Of a stretch of DNA of 64,000 bases, positions 1 to 7,775 are shown piece by piece. The position numbers were made by a program, and so were the translations under genes. How positions within the stretch are numbered: position 1 is the stretch's first letter; every line of letters starts with the position of its first letter. This stretch comes from Bin125 sp026705025. GTDB taxonomy: Bacteria > Chloroflexota > Dehalococcoidia > Bin125. The stretch is taken from the NCBI GenBank assembly GCA_026705025.1, contig JAPPBN010000010.1, positions 10,671 to 74,670 on the forward strand. Reading direction: 5' to 3'. The notes below the pieces were generated by a model. That model was not told the DNA's origin. It worked only from the letters and a program-made list of their open reading frames with translations, and did not search any database.

Positions 1-1734
1 CCACCAGAGCCCGCCGTACTCGCCGGTGAAGGCCATGAAGTACTCGCCCGGTTCACTGGCCCAGGACCTCGATCCATCCTCTGTGCGGCGCATCTCCATC
101 GCGCCGGGCTTGTCGTCGCGGTAGGCGACGCGCCAGTAGAAGCCGTTGCCGCCCATGTACATCAACCGTCCGCCGCGTTGGGTGAACGCGTGAACGGCGT
201 CCCACATGTTGGTCGAGTAGTACTCGGGGTGGCTGCAGGTCATCACACAGGAGTAGCGCTCCAGCAGCGAGACGCCGTCCTGATGCATGTCCTCGTCGGT
301 GATCACGTCGAAGGCGATGCCCTGCGCTTCGAGCCACTCAACCAGGTGCATGTCGGCGCTCAGCTGCCACAGCCAGTGGTGGGTCGGCCGGATGTTGATC
401 AGCGGCCGCAACCGAGACGAGTAACAGACGCCCGTCCCGTCGTTGTGGTTGTCATACATCGAGTTGCCGTATTCGGGGTGACGGTTGAGGTAGCGCTCCT
501 CCGGTCCGATGACCGCAAGGTGATTGGAAAGCAGTTCATTGCCGAATTCGATCCCGCCGCGGGAGTTGCCGTAGGCCATGTAGCTGGCGGTAGGGATCAG
601 CAACGCCAGCGACGCAGTGGCCCGGTCGCGCGGCGGGCGCACAACGAACGTGATGTGGTCTTCCTGATCTCCGGCCGTCAGCCGGGCGGCGTAGAGGCCG
701 CTTGGTGTGTCGGCGGGGACTGCCAGTTCAAAGTCGACATCCCACTCGCAGTCGTAGAGCGAGTCGTCGAGGAAGTGGATCGCGGCGTACTGATCCGGCG
801 CGTGATTGAAGTCCAGTTCATCTCCGGTCCAGTTGGAGCCGCGTACGGCCCGGATCGGCAGATTGATCAGCCGGCCGTGCGCGCGGTTGGGAGAGATGTC
901 GATGATGTCGTCTGTCTCCATCGCGCGCGAGAAATCCCAGGCGGCGCAGATGTCCGTGCGCAGACCACGCGGAACCGCGTCGCTGCGCAGGGATTCCATT
1001 TCACTGCGCTCCAGGACCCGGGAAGCAACGACCGGACGCTCGATCCGCCCGTTGAAGATCATCTCTCCGACAGGCTTCCCGCGAGCCTCCTCGCGGCTGG
1101 CGGCGGCGATCAGCAGCGGTGCGTTGCAGCCAACGACTGCACTTCTCTCGCTGACGTGTCTGGCCTCTCCGCTCGAGGTGTCGCGAGCGTAGGAGTCCAG
1201 CAGTTGTTGCCGCAGGTGAACCTCACCGCTGGCGGAGTCGTATGTGGCGCTGACGATGTACCACTCGCGGGCGACAAGGGGCCGTCCGAGCGCGAATTCC
1301 GCCAGACCGCCTGCGCCGTCGCCCAGCTGCAGGACGAGGCCGTTGGCCGGATCGGTCCAGAGAGCAAATCCGCAGCCGGCGTCGATATCCATCTTCGAGA
1401 TAATGCAGGCCCGACGAAGAGCCGGGAGCGTGGGAAAAATGACAGCCTGCAAGCTGAGATCACTGAGAGCGTCGAATGCAGGTCCGTCCGGAACGACGGC
1501 GTAAGAGCCGCAATAGGTCTCCTGACTACGTCCGGGATACTCGCCGCTCACCGACGTTGGCAGGAGCTCATCCCGGTAGCCGGGCCCCTCGGGCTGGCGA
1601 TCTCCCGAGATCAGGCGGACGATGTCCGCCCGGTAGCGGTCGACGCCGGGTTCGCAGCTGACCATGAAGCGGATGCGTTCGCCGGGGGCGACGCTGATCT
1701 CGTCGCTGTAGCCAGCAATCTTCTTCTCGAGCAT
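1..1734 (-). CDS. N,N-dimethylformamidase large (beta) subunit-like protein, 3' end cut by window edge
   Basis: 578 codons are present; the gene runs off the left edge. The start ATG at 1734 has a GGGAG ribosome site. The protein matches my knowledge of the dimethylformamidase large subunit, which uses a mononuclear iron held by two tyrosines and a glutamate. Candidate ligands fall in colinear positions: Y385 or Y388 in an AYGNSR context, Y427 in the strongly conserved MYDNHNDGTG segment, and E504 in SHPEYYS. The first ~200 residues look like a lectin-type beta-sandwich, the later part is the catalytic region. It lies 22 bases downstream of the small-subunit gene and must be cotranscribed with it. 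The natural substrate may be another small amide rather than dimethylformamide. Family call is firm; substrate is not. Confidence 0.82.
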   Translation of the reverse strand, partial: MLEKKIAGYSDEISVAPGERIRFMVSCEPGVDRYRADIVRLISGDRQPEGPGYRDELLPTSVSGEYPGRSQETYCGSYAVVPDGPAFDALSDLSLQAVIFPTLPALRRACIISKMDIDAGCGFALWTDPANGLVLQLGDGAGGLAEFALGRPLVAREWYIVSATYDSASGEVHLRQQLLDSYARDTSSGEARHVSERSAVVGCNAPLLIAAASREEARGKPVGEMIFNGRIERPVVASRVLERSEMESLRSDAVPRGLRTDICAAWDFSRAMETDDIIDISPNRAHGRLINLPIRAVRGSNWTGDELDFNHAPDQYAAIHFLDDSLYDCEWDVDFELAVPADTPSGLYAARLTAGDQEDHITFVVRPPRDRATASLALLIPTASYMAYGNSRGGIEFGNELLSNHLAVIGPEERYLNRHPEYGNSMYDNHNDGTGVCYSSRLRPLINIRPTHHWLWQLSADMHLVEWLEAQGIAFDVITDEDMHQDGVSLLERYSCVMTCSHPEYYSTNMWDAVHAFTQRGGRLMYMGGNGFYWRVAYRDDKPGAMEMRRTEDGSRSWASEPGEYFMAFTGEYGGLWW

Positions 1735-1756
1735 GGATTGCTCCCTCGGCGCTGAA

Positions 1757-2071
1757 TCAGTCGAGTACGAGTGGGGTTCCGGTGATTGATTCCCAGCGCA
1801 TTTTGAACACCGCGCGCTCTGCGTCTTCGAGGGACGTGAAGACCTGATCTTCAAGCAGCGTGAGATCGACGCCGCGCTGGCCCGAAAGCTGGGCCAGGCC
1901 CCACTCTTGATACGGAACCCGAGTGACCAGGACGTAGCGTCCGGCTGCTTCGGTGTCGCGCATGCGTGTGACGATGCGCTGCAGCGCGGCGCTATGCGGG
2001 CCCATGGGGTTGCCCATGAACTCCCTGGCAAGATCAGTTCGGCTGGGATCGATCGGATATTGAGACGGCAT
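1757..2071 (-). CDS. Dimethylformamidase small (alpha) subunit-like protein
   Basis: This 104-residue protein is encoded immediately upstream of the large subunit, the same order as dmfA1-dmfA2. From memory the Paracoccus small subunit shares its central pattern: an NPxG segment (residues 21-24 here), LQR, GRY at about 43-45, a tryptophan around residue 57, and a closing F-x-S/T-x-E-x-A-x-x-AVF-x-x-R helix at about residues 78-92. The known family member is about 130 residues, so this one is somewhat short at the N terminus. A GGGGGTG stretch just ahead of the ATG serves as ribosome site. The assignment rests on pattern and synteny and needs an alignment to confirm. Confidence 0.65.
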   Translation of the reverse strand: MPSQYPIDPSRTDLAREFMGNPMGPHSAALQRIVTRMRDTEAAGRYVLVTRVPYQEWGLAQLSGQRGVDLTLLEDQVFTSLEDAERAVFKMRWESITGTPLVLD

Positions 2072-2226
2072 TCACACCCCCGTGGGTTCGATGGCGCAGT
2101 CTAGGCTCGCTGCGGAGTCGATGCAATCGAGAAGGCCAGGCACTCGGCGGCCGTACGAGGCGCCGGGGCTGCCGCTGGTAGCCTGCGGACTCGTGGCTGG
2201 CTGCTCGGAGGAGATGTGAGAACGAC

Positions 2227-3147
2227 GTGTTGCGGCCAGGATTGATTTGGCTCTCGAGACAGGAGTGGGCCGAGCGCGGCGCCCGCACGGCAGGCGTCGA
2301 ACGTCTGTTGGTGCGCCGATTTGTCGCCGGCGATACGAGGGCTGATGCTCTGGCGGCAGCGCGAACGCTATCGATTGCCATGCCGGGGACGAGTGCGATG
2401 TTCTCGCTGTTGGGCGAAGCCGTAACCGATCCCGCAGAGGCCGATCAGGCGGTCGCAGAGTATTGCGCACTGGCAGCCGCGATTGGCGCCTCGCCCCGGC
2501 TTGACGCGCGAGTTGCGGTCAAGCCGACGTTGTTAGGGCTGGATATCTCGCAGCAAACAGCCGAGCGGGGCCTCTTGAACATCATCGAGACTGCCGCTGA
2601 ACACGGAGTCTGGGTCGAGCTGGATATGGAAGCATCGAACACTGTGGATGCAACTCTGGAACTGTTTCGTGCCGCGGCGGCGAAGTCGGAACGAACCGGA
2701 GTCGCATTGCAGGCCTATCTGCGGAGGACTCCGGAGGACGCCCAGGCGTTGATCGATGATGGCATCGCCCGGGTGCGACTGGTCAAGGGCGCGTATAGCG
2801 AGTCTGGACGGATCGCGCACAGCGGCACGGACGCGATCCGGCGGGCGTACATCGAGTTGCTGGAACAGCTGTGGCGCGCTGGCGCTGATCTGGGCGTGGC
2901 CACCCACGATCCGCTTTTGCATCAAGCGGCGCAACGACTGGCCCGCGGGTTCCCCACCGCCAGCCGATGGGAGTTTCAGATGCTCTACGGGGTGCGAACG
3001 GAGATGGGATCGGCGATTCGTGCGCGTCAGGAGCGACTGCGCGTGAGCATCCCCTACGGAGAGCGCTGGTATCCCTATCTGATGCGTCGGATCGCCGAGC
3101 GGCCTGCGAACGCCTGGTTCGCCCTGCGCGCCGCGCTCGGCCGATAG
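2227..3147 (+). CDS. Proline dehydrogenase (monofunctional PRODH)
   Basis: The 306-residue protein is a FAD-dependent proline dehydrogenase that oxidises proline to pyrroline-5-carboxylate and passes electrons to the quinone pool. Visible signatures are the KGAY motif following RLV (about residue 188), the EFQMLYG segment near residue 249, and the C-terminal YPYLMRRIAERPAN block whose arginines bind the proline carboxylate. Length matches the stand-alone bacterial form rather than fused PutA. The start is GTG at 2227, preceded by GGAGGAG with slightly long spacing; a TTG follows directly. No P5C dehydrogenase gene is next to it, so the second step must be encoded elsewhere. Confidence 0.93.
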   Translation: MLRPGLIWLSRQEWAERGARTAGVERLLVRRFVAGDTRADALAAARTLSIAMPGTSAMFSLLGEAVTDPAEADQAVAEYCALAAAIGASPRLDARVAVKPTLLGLDISQQTAERGLLNIIETAAEHGVWVELDMEASNTVDATLELFRAAAAKSERTGVALQAYLRRTPEDAQALIDDGIARVRLVKGAYSESGRIAHSGTDAIRRAYIELLEQLWRAGADLGVATHDPLLHQAAQRLARGFPTASRWEFQMLYGVRTEMGSAIRARQERLRVSIPYGERWYPYLMRRIAERPANAWFALRAALGR

Positions 3148-3185
3148 ACGATTCCGCCTTCTGCTGCGCATGCCCATGAGGGATT

Positions 3186-3206
3186 GACTGGCATTTAGGT
3201 CCAGTC
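3186..3206 (+). terminator. Short stem-loop after the proline dehydrogenase gene
   Basis: Six-base arms GACTGG and CCAGTC enclose a nine-base loop and are followed by TTTC. It begins 38 bases after the proline dehydrogenase stop codon, so it could end that transcript. The stem is short and the T-run is poor, so this is a weak call. The remaining bases up to 3293 show nothing else clear. Confidence 0.35.
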
Positions 3207-3293
3207 TTTCGGTCTGAAGAGATAGGTCTCTGCCCACCCGCTAGCATGACTTGACAGCGGCTCGAGTGCGAAACAACCGGGCGTCGCACACGT

Positions 3294-4652
3294 TTGTCAC
3301 GACGGTACAGGCACATGAAGCGGACGTCGGCGTACGGGGTGGAGGCCGCGATCGAACCCGGGAGGGCGGTCAGCGCGATCCGCCGCACAATCCTGGATCG
3401 AGCTGCGCGCGGATCTGGCTGGAGCGTCTCTCGCTCCGGCGGCCTTCGGCAGACGCTCACGACCTGGGCAAGGGGCCTGTTGGAGTGCAATCCCAGCGAC
3501 AACTACGTCATCGCCAGGATGTCGATCTGGGGGCGCTGGCTGCTCTGGCTGACGGCGTTGTCCTACTGGGCCTCGCGTCCCGACTTCACGATCAGCGGGA
3601 ACGAGGCCTTGTTTGCGCTAGCGGTCGTCTTTGCGCTCTCCAACGCTGCGTTTCATTGGCGACTGCTCTCGAAACGCTTCATCACGGCCAGGTGGCTTTT
3701 GACCTTCGGCGCGATCGACACCGCCGTGATCATAGCCGCGATCTGTACCGAAAGCGTGTTTCAGCCGTACGTGCATCTCGGTCTCTTTCCGGCGCTAGCC
3801 AGCGTGGCGGTCGCCTTTAGCTCGTTTACGTTCTGCGTCCTGTGGACTTCGTTGGTCACCGCAGGCTATGCGGGAGCCACGCTCGGAGTCGCCGCCGGGG
3901 CGGGTCTGGTGACGCCCGACGCAGCAACCCTGGTGGCCCAGATCATGATGATGGTTGCCGTCACATTCGTCGTGAACATGGTGACCGGCTATGAGCGAAC
4001 CGAACGGCTGAAGGCGCTCGAACGTGAGCAAGAACTGCATCACGAACGGATTGAGCTGTCGCAACAGATTCACGACACCGCGGCGCAGTCGGCCTACATG
4101 ATCGGGTTGGGCATCGACAATGCCCTCGCACTGGCCGATGACGATCCTGCAAATCTGCGCCGAACCCTGATCGCTACCTCGGAGCTCTCCAAGTCCGCGA
4201 TGTGGGAGCTGCGTCAGCCCATCGATATGGGCCTCATCTACGAAGGGCGGGAACTCTCACAGGTTCTTGGCGCGCACGCGCGCAACTTCACCACAATCAC
4301 GTCGGTACCGGCAGAGTTGGTGCAAATCGGTACTGAGCCCAAACTCGCACCGCAGCAACGGGCCCGCATCATGTCGATCGCCCATAATGCACTGACCAAC
4401 GCGCATCGCCACTCCGGCGCGTCTTCCGTCGTGATCAAGCTCGAGTTCGCCGCCGATCGGATCTGTCTCTCGATAGTGGACGATGGCATCGGACTGCCCG
4501 ACAATTATCAAGAACGGGGACACGGATTCCGAAACATGCGATCTGAGGCGGAGCGACTAGGCGGCGTACTGGAGGTCGACTCGGGCGGCGCTGGAACTGG
4601 AACCAGCGTGACCTGCCATATTCCGTTCAGCCACTCTAGGACAGGTGAATGA
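3294..4652 (+). CDS. NarL-system sensor histidine kinase (HisKA_3 type)
   Basis: The protein (452 residues from TTG 3294; ATG at 3315 or 3519 are alternatives) has about five hydrophobic segments between residues 78 and 230, then a coiled linker. The phosphoacceptor histidine is H260 in the QQIHDTAAQ box typical of HisKA_3 kinases. The HATPase_c domain shows the N box (AHNALTNAHRHSGAS), the DDGIGLP G1 box and the GHGFRNM G2 box. It overlaps the response-regulator gene and certainly pairs with it. The membrane part resembles MASE-like sensor domains without an obvious extracellular loop, so the signal is unknown. The first ~70 residues are low in hydrophobicity and may not be translated. Confidence 0.9.
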   Translation: MSRRYRHMKRTSAYGVEAAIEPGRAVSAIRRTILDRAARGSGWSVSRSGGLRQTLTTWARGLLECNPSDNYVIARMSIWGRWLLWLTALSYWASRPDFTISGNEALFALAVVFALSNAAFHWRLLSKRFITARWLLTFGAIDTAVIIAAICTESVFQPYVHLGLFPALASVAVAFSSFTFCVLWTSLVTAGYAGATLGVAAGAGLVTPDAATLVAQIMMMVAVTFVVNMVTGYERTERLKALEREQELHHERIELSQQIHDTAAQSAYMIGLGIDNALALADDDPANLRRTLIATSELSKSAMWELRQPIDMGLIYEGRELSQVLGAHARNFTTITSVPAELVQIGTEPKLAPQQRARIMSIAHNALTNAHRHSGASSVVIKLEFAADRICLSIVDDGIGLPDNYQERGHGFRNMRSEAERLGGVLEVDSGGAGTGTSVTCHIPFSHSRTGE

Positions 4653-4653
4653 G

Positions 4654-5328
4654 ATGACCACGACCAAGCAAATCCGAGTGATGATCGTTGATGACCACGC
4701 GATCGTGAGAGATGGCCTGCAGCTTGTCCTGGAACAGGCAGGCGACATGACGGTGGTTGGCCAGGCCGTCGACGGAGAGGAAGCGCTGAGAGTGGCGCGA
4801 GAGGTCGAGCCAGATGTGGTGGTCATGGACCTGATCATGCCCAACAAGGATGGGGTCGAGGCGTGTAGCGAAATCATGCAGACGCTGCCTCAGACCCAGG
4901 TCCTGGTGTTGACCGCCTCGACGGCGGACGACGCCATCATGAACGCCCTGGCCGCCGGCGCCACGGGCTACCTGCAGAAGTACTCGGGTCGCGACGACTT
5001 GCTAACCGCTGTGCGTGACGCGGCAGCCGGTCGCTCCCAGATCCCGGTCGATATGGTCCGTCGAGCATTGGAGTCGGTGCGCGAGGCGCCGGCTCGCGGT
5101 GACGACGCCCCGGCAGATGTGCTGACGGCCCGTGAACGGGAAGTACTCAGGCTCTTCGCGGAAGGCAACTCGTACGCGCAGGTCGCGGGAGTCATTGGAA
5201 ACAGTCCCATCACGGTCAGGAACACGATCTACCGGATCGAGCAGAAACTCGGCGTGACAACCAAGCAGGAGATCGTCGTCTGGGCGGTGAGACACGGTCT
5301 GCTGGACGAGGATGTCGAGCAAGACTGA
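4654..5328 (+). CDS. LuxR/NarL-family response regulator
   Basis: The 224-residue protein has an N-terminal receiver domain (acidic pair at residues 13-14, phosphoacceptor D59 in VVMDLIMP, conserved K109) and a C-terminal LuxR helix-turn-helix with the TAREREVLRLFAEGNS signature. I place the start at ATG 4654: an AGGTG ribosome site sits at the right distance and overlaps the end of the kinase gene. GTG 4645 is the alternative. It is the output partner of the kinase just upstream; targets cannot be read from the window. Confidence 0.93.
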   Translation: MTTTKQIRVMIVDDHAIVRDGLQLVLEQAGDMTVVGQAVDGEEALRVAREVEPDVVVMDLIMPNKDGVEACSEIMQTLPQTQVLVLTASTADDAIMNALAAGATGYLQKYSGRDDLLTAVRDAAAGRSQIPVDMVRRALESVREAPARGDDAPADVLTAREREVLRLFAEGNSYAQVAGVIGNSPITVRNTIYRIEQKLGVTTKQEIVVWAVRHGLLDEDVEQD

Positions 5329-5382
5329 ACTGCCCGGAATTCGTCTCGCTGAGCCGTGCCCGCAGCTGGGCCATCCCTAGCG

Positions 5383-5706
5383 TCAGTCGCCTGACCAGTA
5401 GCTCTGTTGAGATGGGAACACCGTCGAGGTCCGCGTGATCTCGATGTCCCCCTCCAGCGTGTCGGCGGCGGCCGACCAGACGGCATAATGCGGCGCGGCG
5501 CGATGCGCCTCGAGAGCGGCATCGTCTTCGTAGACCTCGTAGAAGTAGTAGGTCAGATCATCCGTCGCGTCCTGGAGCACGTTGAAGCGGTAGCAGCCTG
5601 GCTCATCACCCTCGGAGCCGAGACAGTCGACCTCAATCGCGTGAAGAAACTTCTCCCGCCTCTCCGGTTTCACCTTGACTTTGACCCAGATTGCGATGTT
5701 GCTCAT
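5383..5706 (-). CDS. Antibiotic biosynthesis monooxygenase (ABM)-fold protein, YgiN/LsrG-like
   Basis: This 107-residue ferredoxin-like-fold protein starts with the usual ABM opening strand (IAIWVKVKVKPERREKFL) and has the conserved C-terminal helix/strand with YYFYEVYED-x-x-ALEAH and the HYAVW segment. Such proteins act as dimers, as quinol monooxygenases, heme-degrading enzymes or small-molecule isomerases; which applies here is open. It is monocistronic and convergent with the kinase/regulator pair, 54 bases away, and divergent from the esterase gene. Confidence 0.82.
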   Translation of the reverse strand: MSNIAIWVKVKVKPERREKFLHAIEVDCLGSEGDEPGCYRFNVLQDATDDLTYYFYEVYEDDAALEAHRAAPHYAVWSAAADTLEGDIEITRTSTVFPSQQSYWSGD

Positions 5707-5807
5707 GTGATTGGCTCCAATGTTGCTGCTTCGATGGTCGGCGGTCAGGCTACCTGCTGACTGCTAGCTTGTCGCTGACTCCAGTGCACAGCGAGGAAGT
5801 GAACCTC

Positions 5808-6839
5808 ATGAGCAAGCTCTCAGAAGATCGACGGATCGACCCAAGACTCAAGGCGCTGTTCGGCGGGTTCGATCTGCCCGCGGCTGAGGATGTCGCGAGC
5901 CGCGAAGAACTGATCGAGCGAGCGAACAGCGCGGAATCCCGCGCACAGTTCGAAGGGCTGATGGGTTTCATGGCGATGTGCGACACAGAAGAAATCGCGC
6001 CGTCAACCGGCCTGACCGTGACAACCGAGACGTTCACATCGTCGCCCGACGGCAACACCGTCAACATCCAGTACATTCGCCCGGACTCAGATGAGCCGTT
6101 GCCCTGTGTCTACTACATCCACGGTGGCGGGATGGCGCAGATGTCCTGCTACGACCCCAACTACAAGGCCTGGGGCCGGATCATCGCGCAGAATGACGTT
6201 GCAGTGACGATGGTCGACTTCCGCAACAGCGTCGTGGCCTCGTCTGCGCCTGAGGTAGAGCCCTATCCGGCTGGGTTGAACGATTGCGTGTCGGGCTTGA
6301 AATGGGTCTCGGAGAACGCCGATGCGTTGGGCGTCGATGGCTCGCGGATTGTGATCGCGGGTGAGAGCGGCGGCGGCAACCTGACGCTGGCGACAGGGAT
6401 GAAGCTGCTGCGCGACGGCGATATCGATCTGATTCGGGGACTATACGCGCTCTGCCCATACATCGCCGGAAGCTGGCCGCGAGAAGACCTGCCATCAACC
6501 ACCGAGAACGATGGCATCCTGCTCAACCTGCACAACAACAACGGAGCGATGGGTTACGGCATCGAAGCGTTTGAGGCGGAGGATCCCCTGGCTTGGCCGC
6601 TGTTCGCCTCCTCCGAGGACGTGATCGGCCTGCCCCCGACGACGATCTCGGTCAACGAGTGCGACCCGCTGCGGGACGAGGGGATCGCCTTCTACCGCCT
6701 GCTGCTCGACTCAGGCGTGCCGTCCCGCTGCCGTCAGGTGATGGGCACGATCCACGGCACCGAGGTCTTCCCAATGGCCTGCCCCGACGTGTCGAGAGAC
6801 ACCGCCAGAGATCTGGCGGCGCTGGCGATTGGCAACTGA
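5808..6839 (+). CDS. Alpha/beta hydrolase, hormone-sensitive-lipase (fold-3) esterase
   Basis: The 343-residue enzyme carries the HGGG oxyanion motif (residues 105-108), the nucleophile elbow GESGG with S187, an acid residue in the NECDPLRDEG segment near residue 285 and the catalytic histidine in TIHGTE near 316. These define the HSL (type IV) carboxylesterase family acting on short acyl esters. The ATG at 5808 follows a GAGGAAG site by eight bases; a longer reading frame upstream lacks a ribosome site and is not needed. No signal peptide, so it is cytoplasmic. Confidence 0.92.
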   Translation: MSKLSEDRRIDPRLKALFGGFDLPAAEDVASREELIERANSAESRAQFEGLMGFMAMCDTEEIAPSTGLTVTTETFTSSPDGNTVNIQYIRPDSDEPLPCVYYIHGGGMAQMSCYDPNYKAWGRIIAQNDVAVTMVDFRNSVVASSAPEVEPYPAGLNDCVSGLKWVSENADALGVDGSRIVIAGESGGGNLTLATGMKLLRDGDIDLIRGLYALCPYIAGSWPREDLPSTTENDGILLNLHNNNGAMGYGIEAFEAEDPLAWPLFASSEDVIGLPPTTISVNECDPLRDEGIAFYRLLLDSGVPSRCRQVMGTIHGTEVFPMACPDVSRDTARDLAALAIGN

Positions 6840-6855
6840 ACGTCTCTAGCAGGGT

Positions 6856-7668
6856 CTAGAACGGCTTGTCGCCCTTGACCGTGACCCTGATGCCGCTTCT
6901 CGACTCGGGGTAGTAGTCCCAGATCGCCATGTGCTGGGTGCAGCGGTTGTCCCACAGTGCGACTGAGTGCGCGTCCCACTTGAAGCGGCACTGGAAATTG
7001 ACGTTCTTGACGTGCTCGAAGAGAAATCCGAGCAGGGCGTCGCTCTCTTCAATCGGCAGGCCGTTGATGCGCTTGGTGAAGCTCGAGTTGACGAACAGTG
7101 CTTTGCGACCAGTGACCGGATGCGTCCGCGCAATCGGATGGACGGCGCGTGGCGATTCCCGCTGCGGCTTGTGGTCGCCGTACTGACCGGAGTAGTCGGA
7201 CGCATGCAGCGCGCTCAGTGGTTCGAGCAGCGTCTGCATCTGCGGGGAGAGGCCATCCCAGGCCGCGTACATGTTGGACCAGCAGGTATCGCCGCCTTTG
7301 GTCGGAATGCTCTTGATGTGCAGGATCGAGGCCATCGGCGGCTCTTCGTCCGCCGAGACATCGGAGTGCCAGCGTTCTCCGTTGTTGCGGAACGAGTCCT
7401 TGTCGGTGTGAATCCGCATTAGCTCGGGATTGCCGTGCTCGTAGGGCGCAGCCGGGTGGATGTGCAGGTCGCCGAACATCCGCCCGAAGGTCAGGTGTTG
7501 ATTCGGAGACATCGGCTGGTCGCGGAAGAACAGCACCAGGTGGTCCATCCAGGCGTCGTGGATGAACTGGAAGGTCTCCTCATCGATCGGCTGGGTCAGG
7601 TCGACGCCGTGGACCGTGGCGCCAATCGTCGGGGTCAGTGGTTCAATCGAAATCGCTGATGTCGTCAT
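6856..7668 (-). CDS. TauD/TfdA-family Fe(II)/2-oxoglutarate dioxygenase
   Basis: The 270-residue protein has the facial triad of this family: H101 and D103 in WHSDVSADE, the distal histidine in RCTQHMAIWDY (near 249) and the 2-oxoglutarate-binding arginine in SGIRVTV (near 263). Members hydroxylate substrates such as taurine, aryloxy-alkanoates or alkyl sulfates; no residue pattern here fixes the substrate. ATG 7668 is chosen because the family's first conserved strand starts a few residues later; in-frame sequence upstream has no family similarity. It is divergent from the carboxyltransferase gene with 107 bases between starts, so the two may share a control region. Confidence 0.92.
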   Translation of the reverse strand: MTTSAISIEPLTPTIGATVHGVDLTQPIDEETFQFIHDAWMDHLVLFFRDQPMSPNQHLTFGRMFGDLHIHPAAPYEHGNPELMRIHTDKDSFRNNGERWHSDVSADEEPPMASILHIKSIPTKGGDTCWSNMYAAWDGLSPQMQTLLEPLSALHASDYSGQYGDHKPQRESPRAVHPIARTHPVTGRKALFVNSSFTKRINGLPIEESDALLGFLFEHVKNVNFQCRFKWDAHSVALWDNRCTQHMAIWDYYPESRSGIRVTVKGDKPF

Positions 7669-7775
7669 GTCCTGGCTCCGCTCCGTTGGCCTTGCCAACT
7701 CTGGCCAACAGTTGATGTTGAATCGAAGATAGCGCCGATTCTGCGCGATACTCGGTAGAGCGCTTGGAGCGAACA

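Noticed and set aside
178..1755. Long plus-strand frame (525 codons)
   Set aside because: It is the mirror of the dimethylformamidase-like gene on the minus strand; composition is Val/Arg/Gly-rich and it matches no family, while the minus frame shows clear motifs.
3251..3256. Perfect TTGACA box ahead of the histidine kinase gene
   Set aside because: No acceptable -10 hexamer at 16-18 bases; left out as a promoter call.
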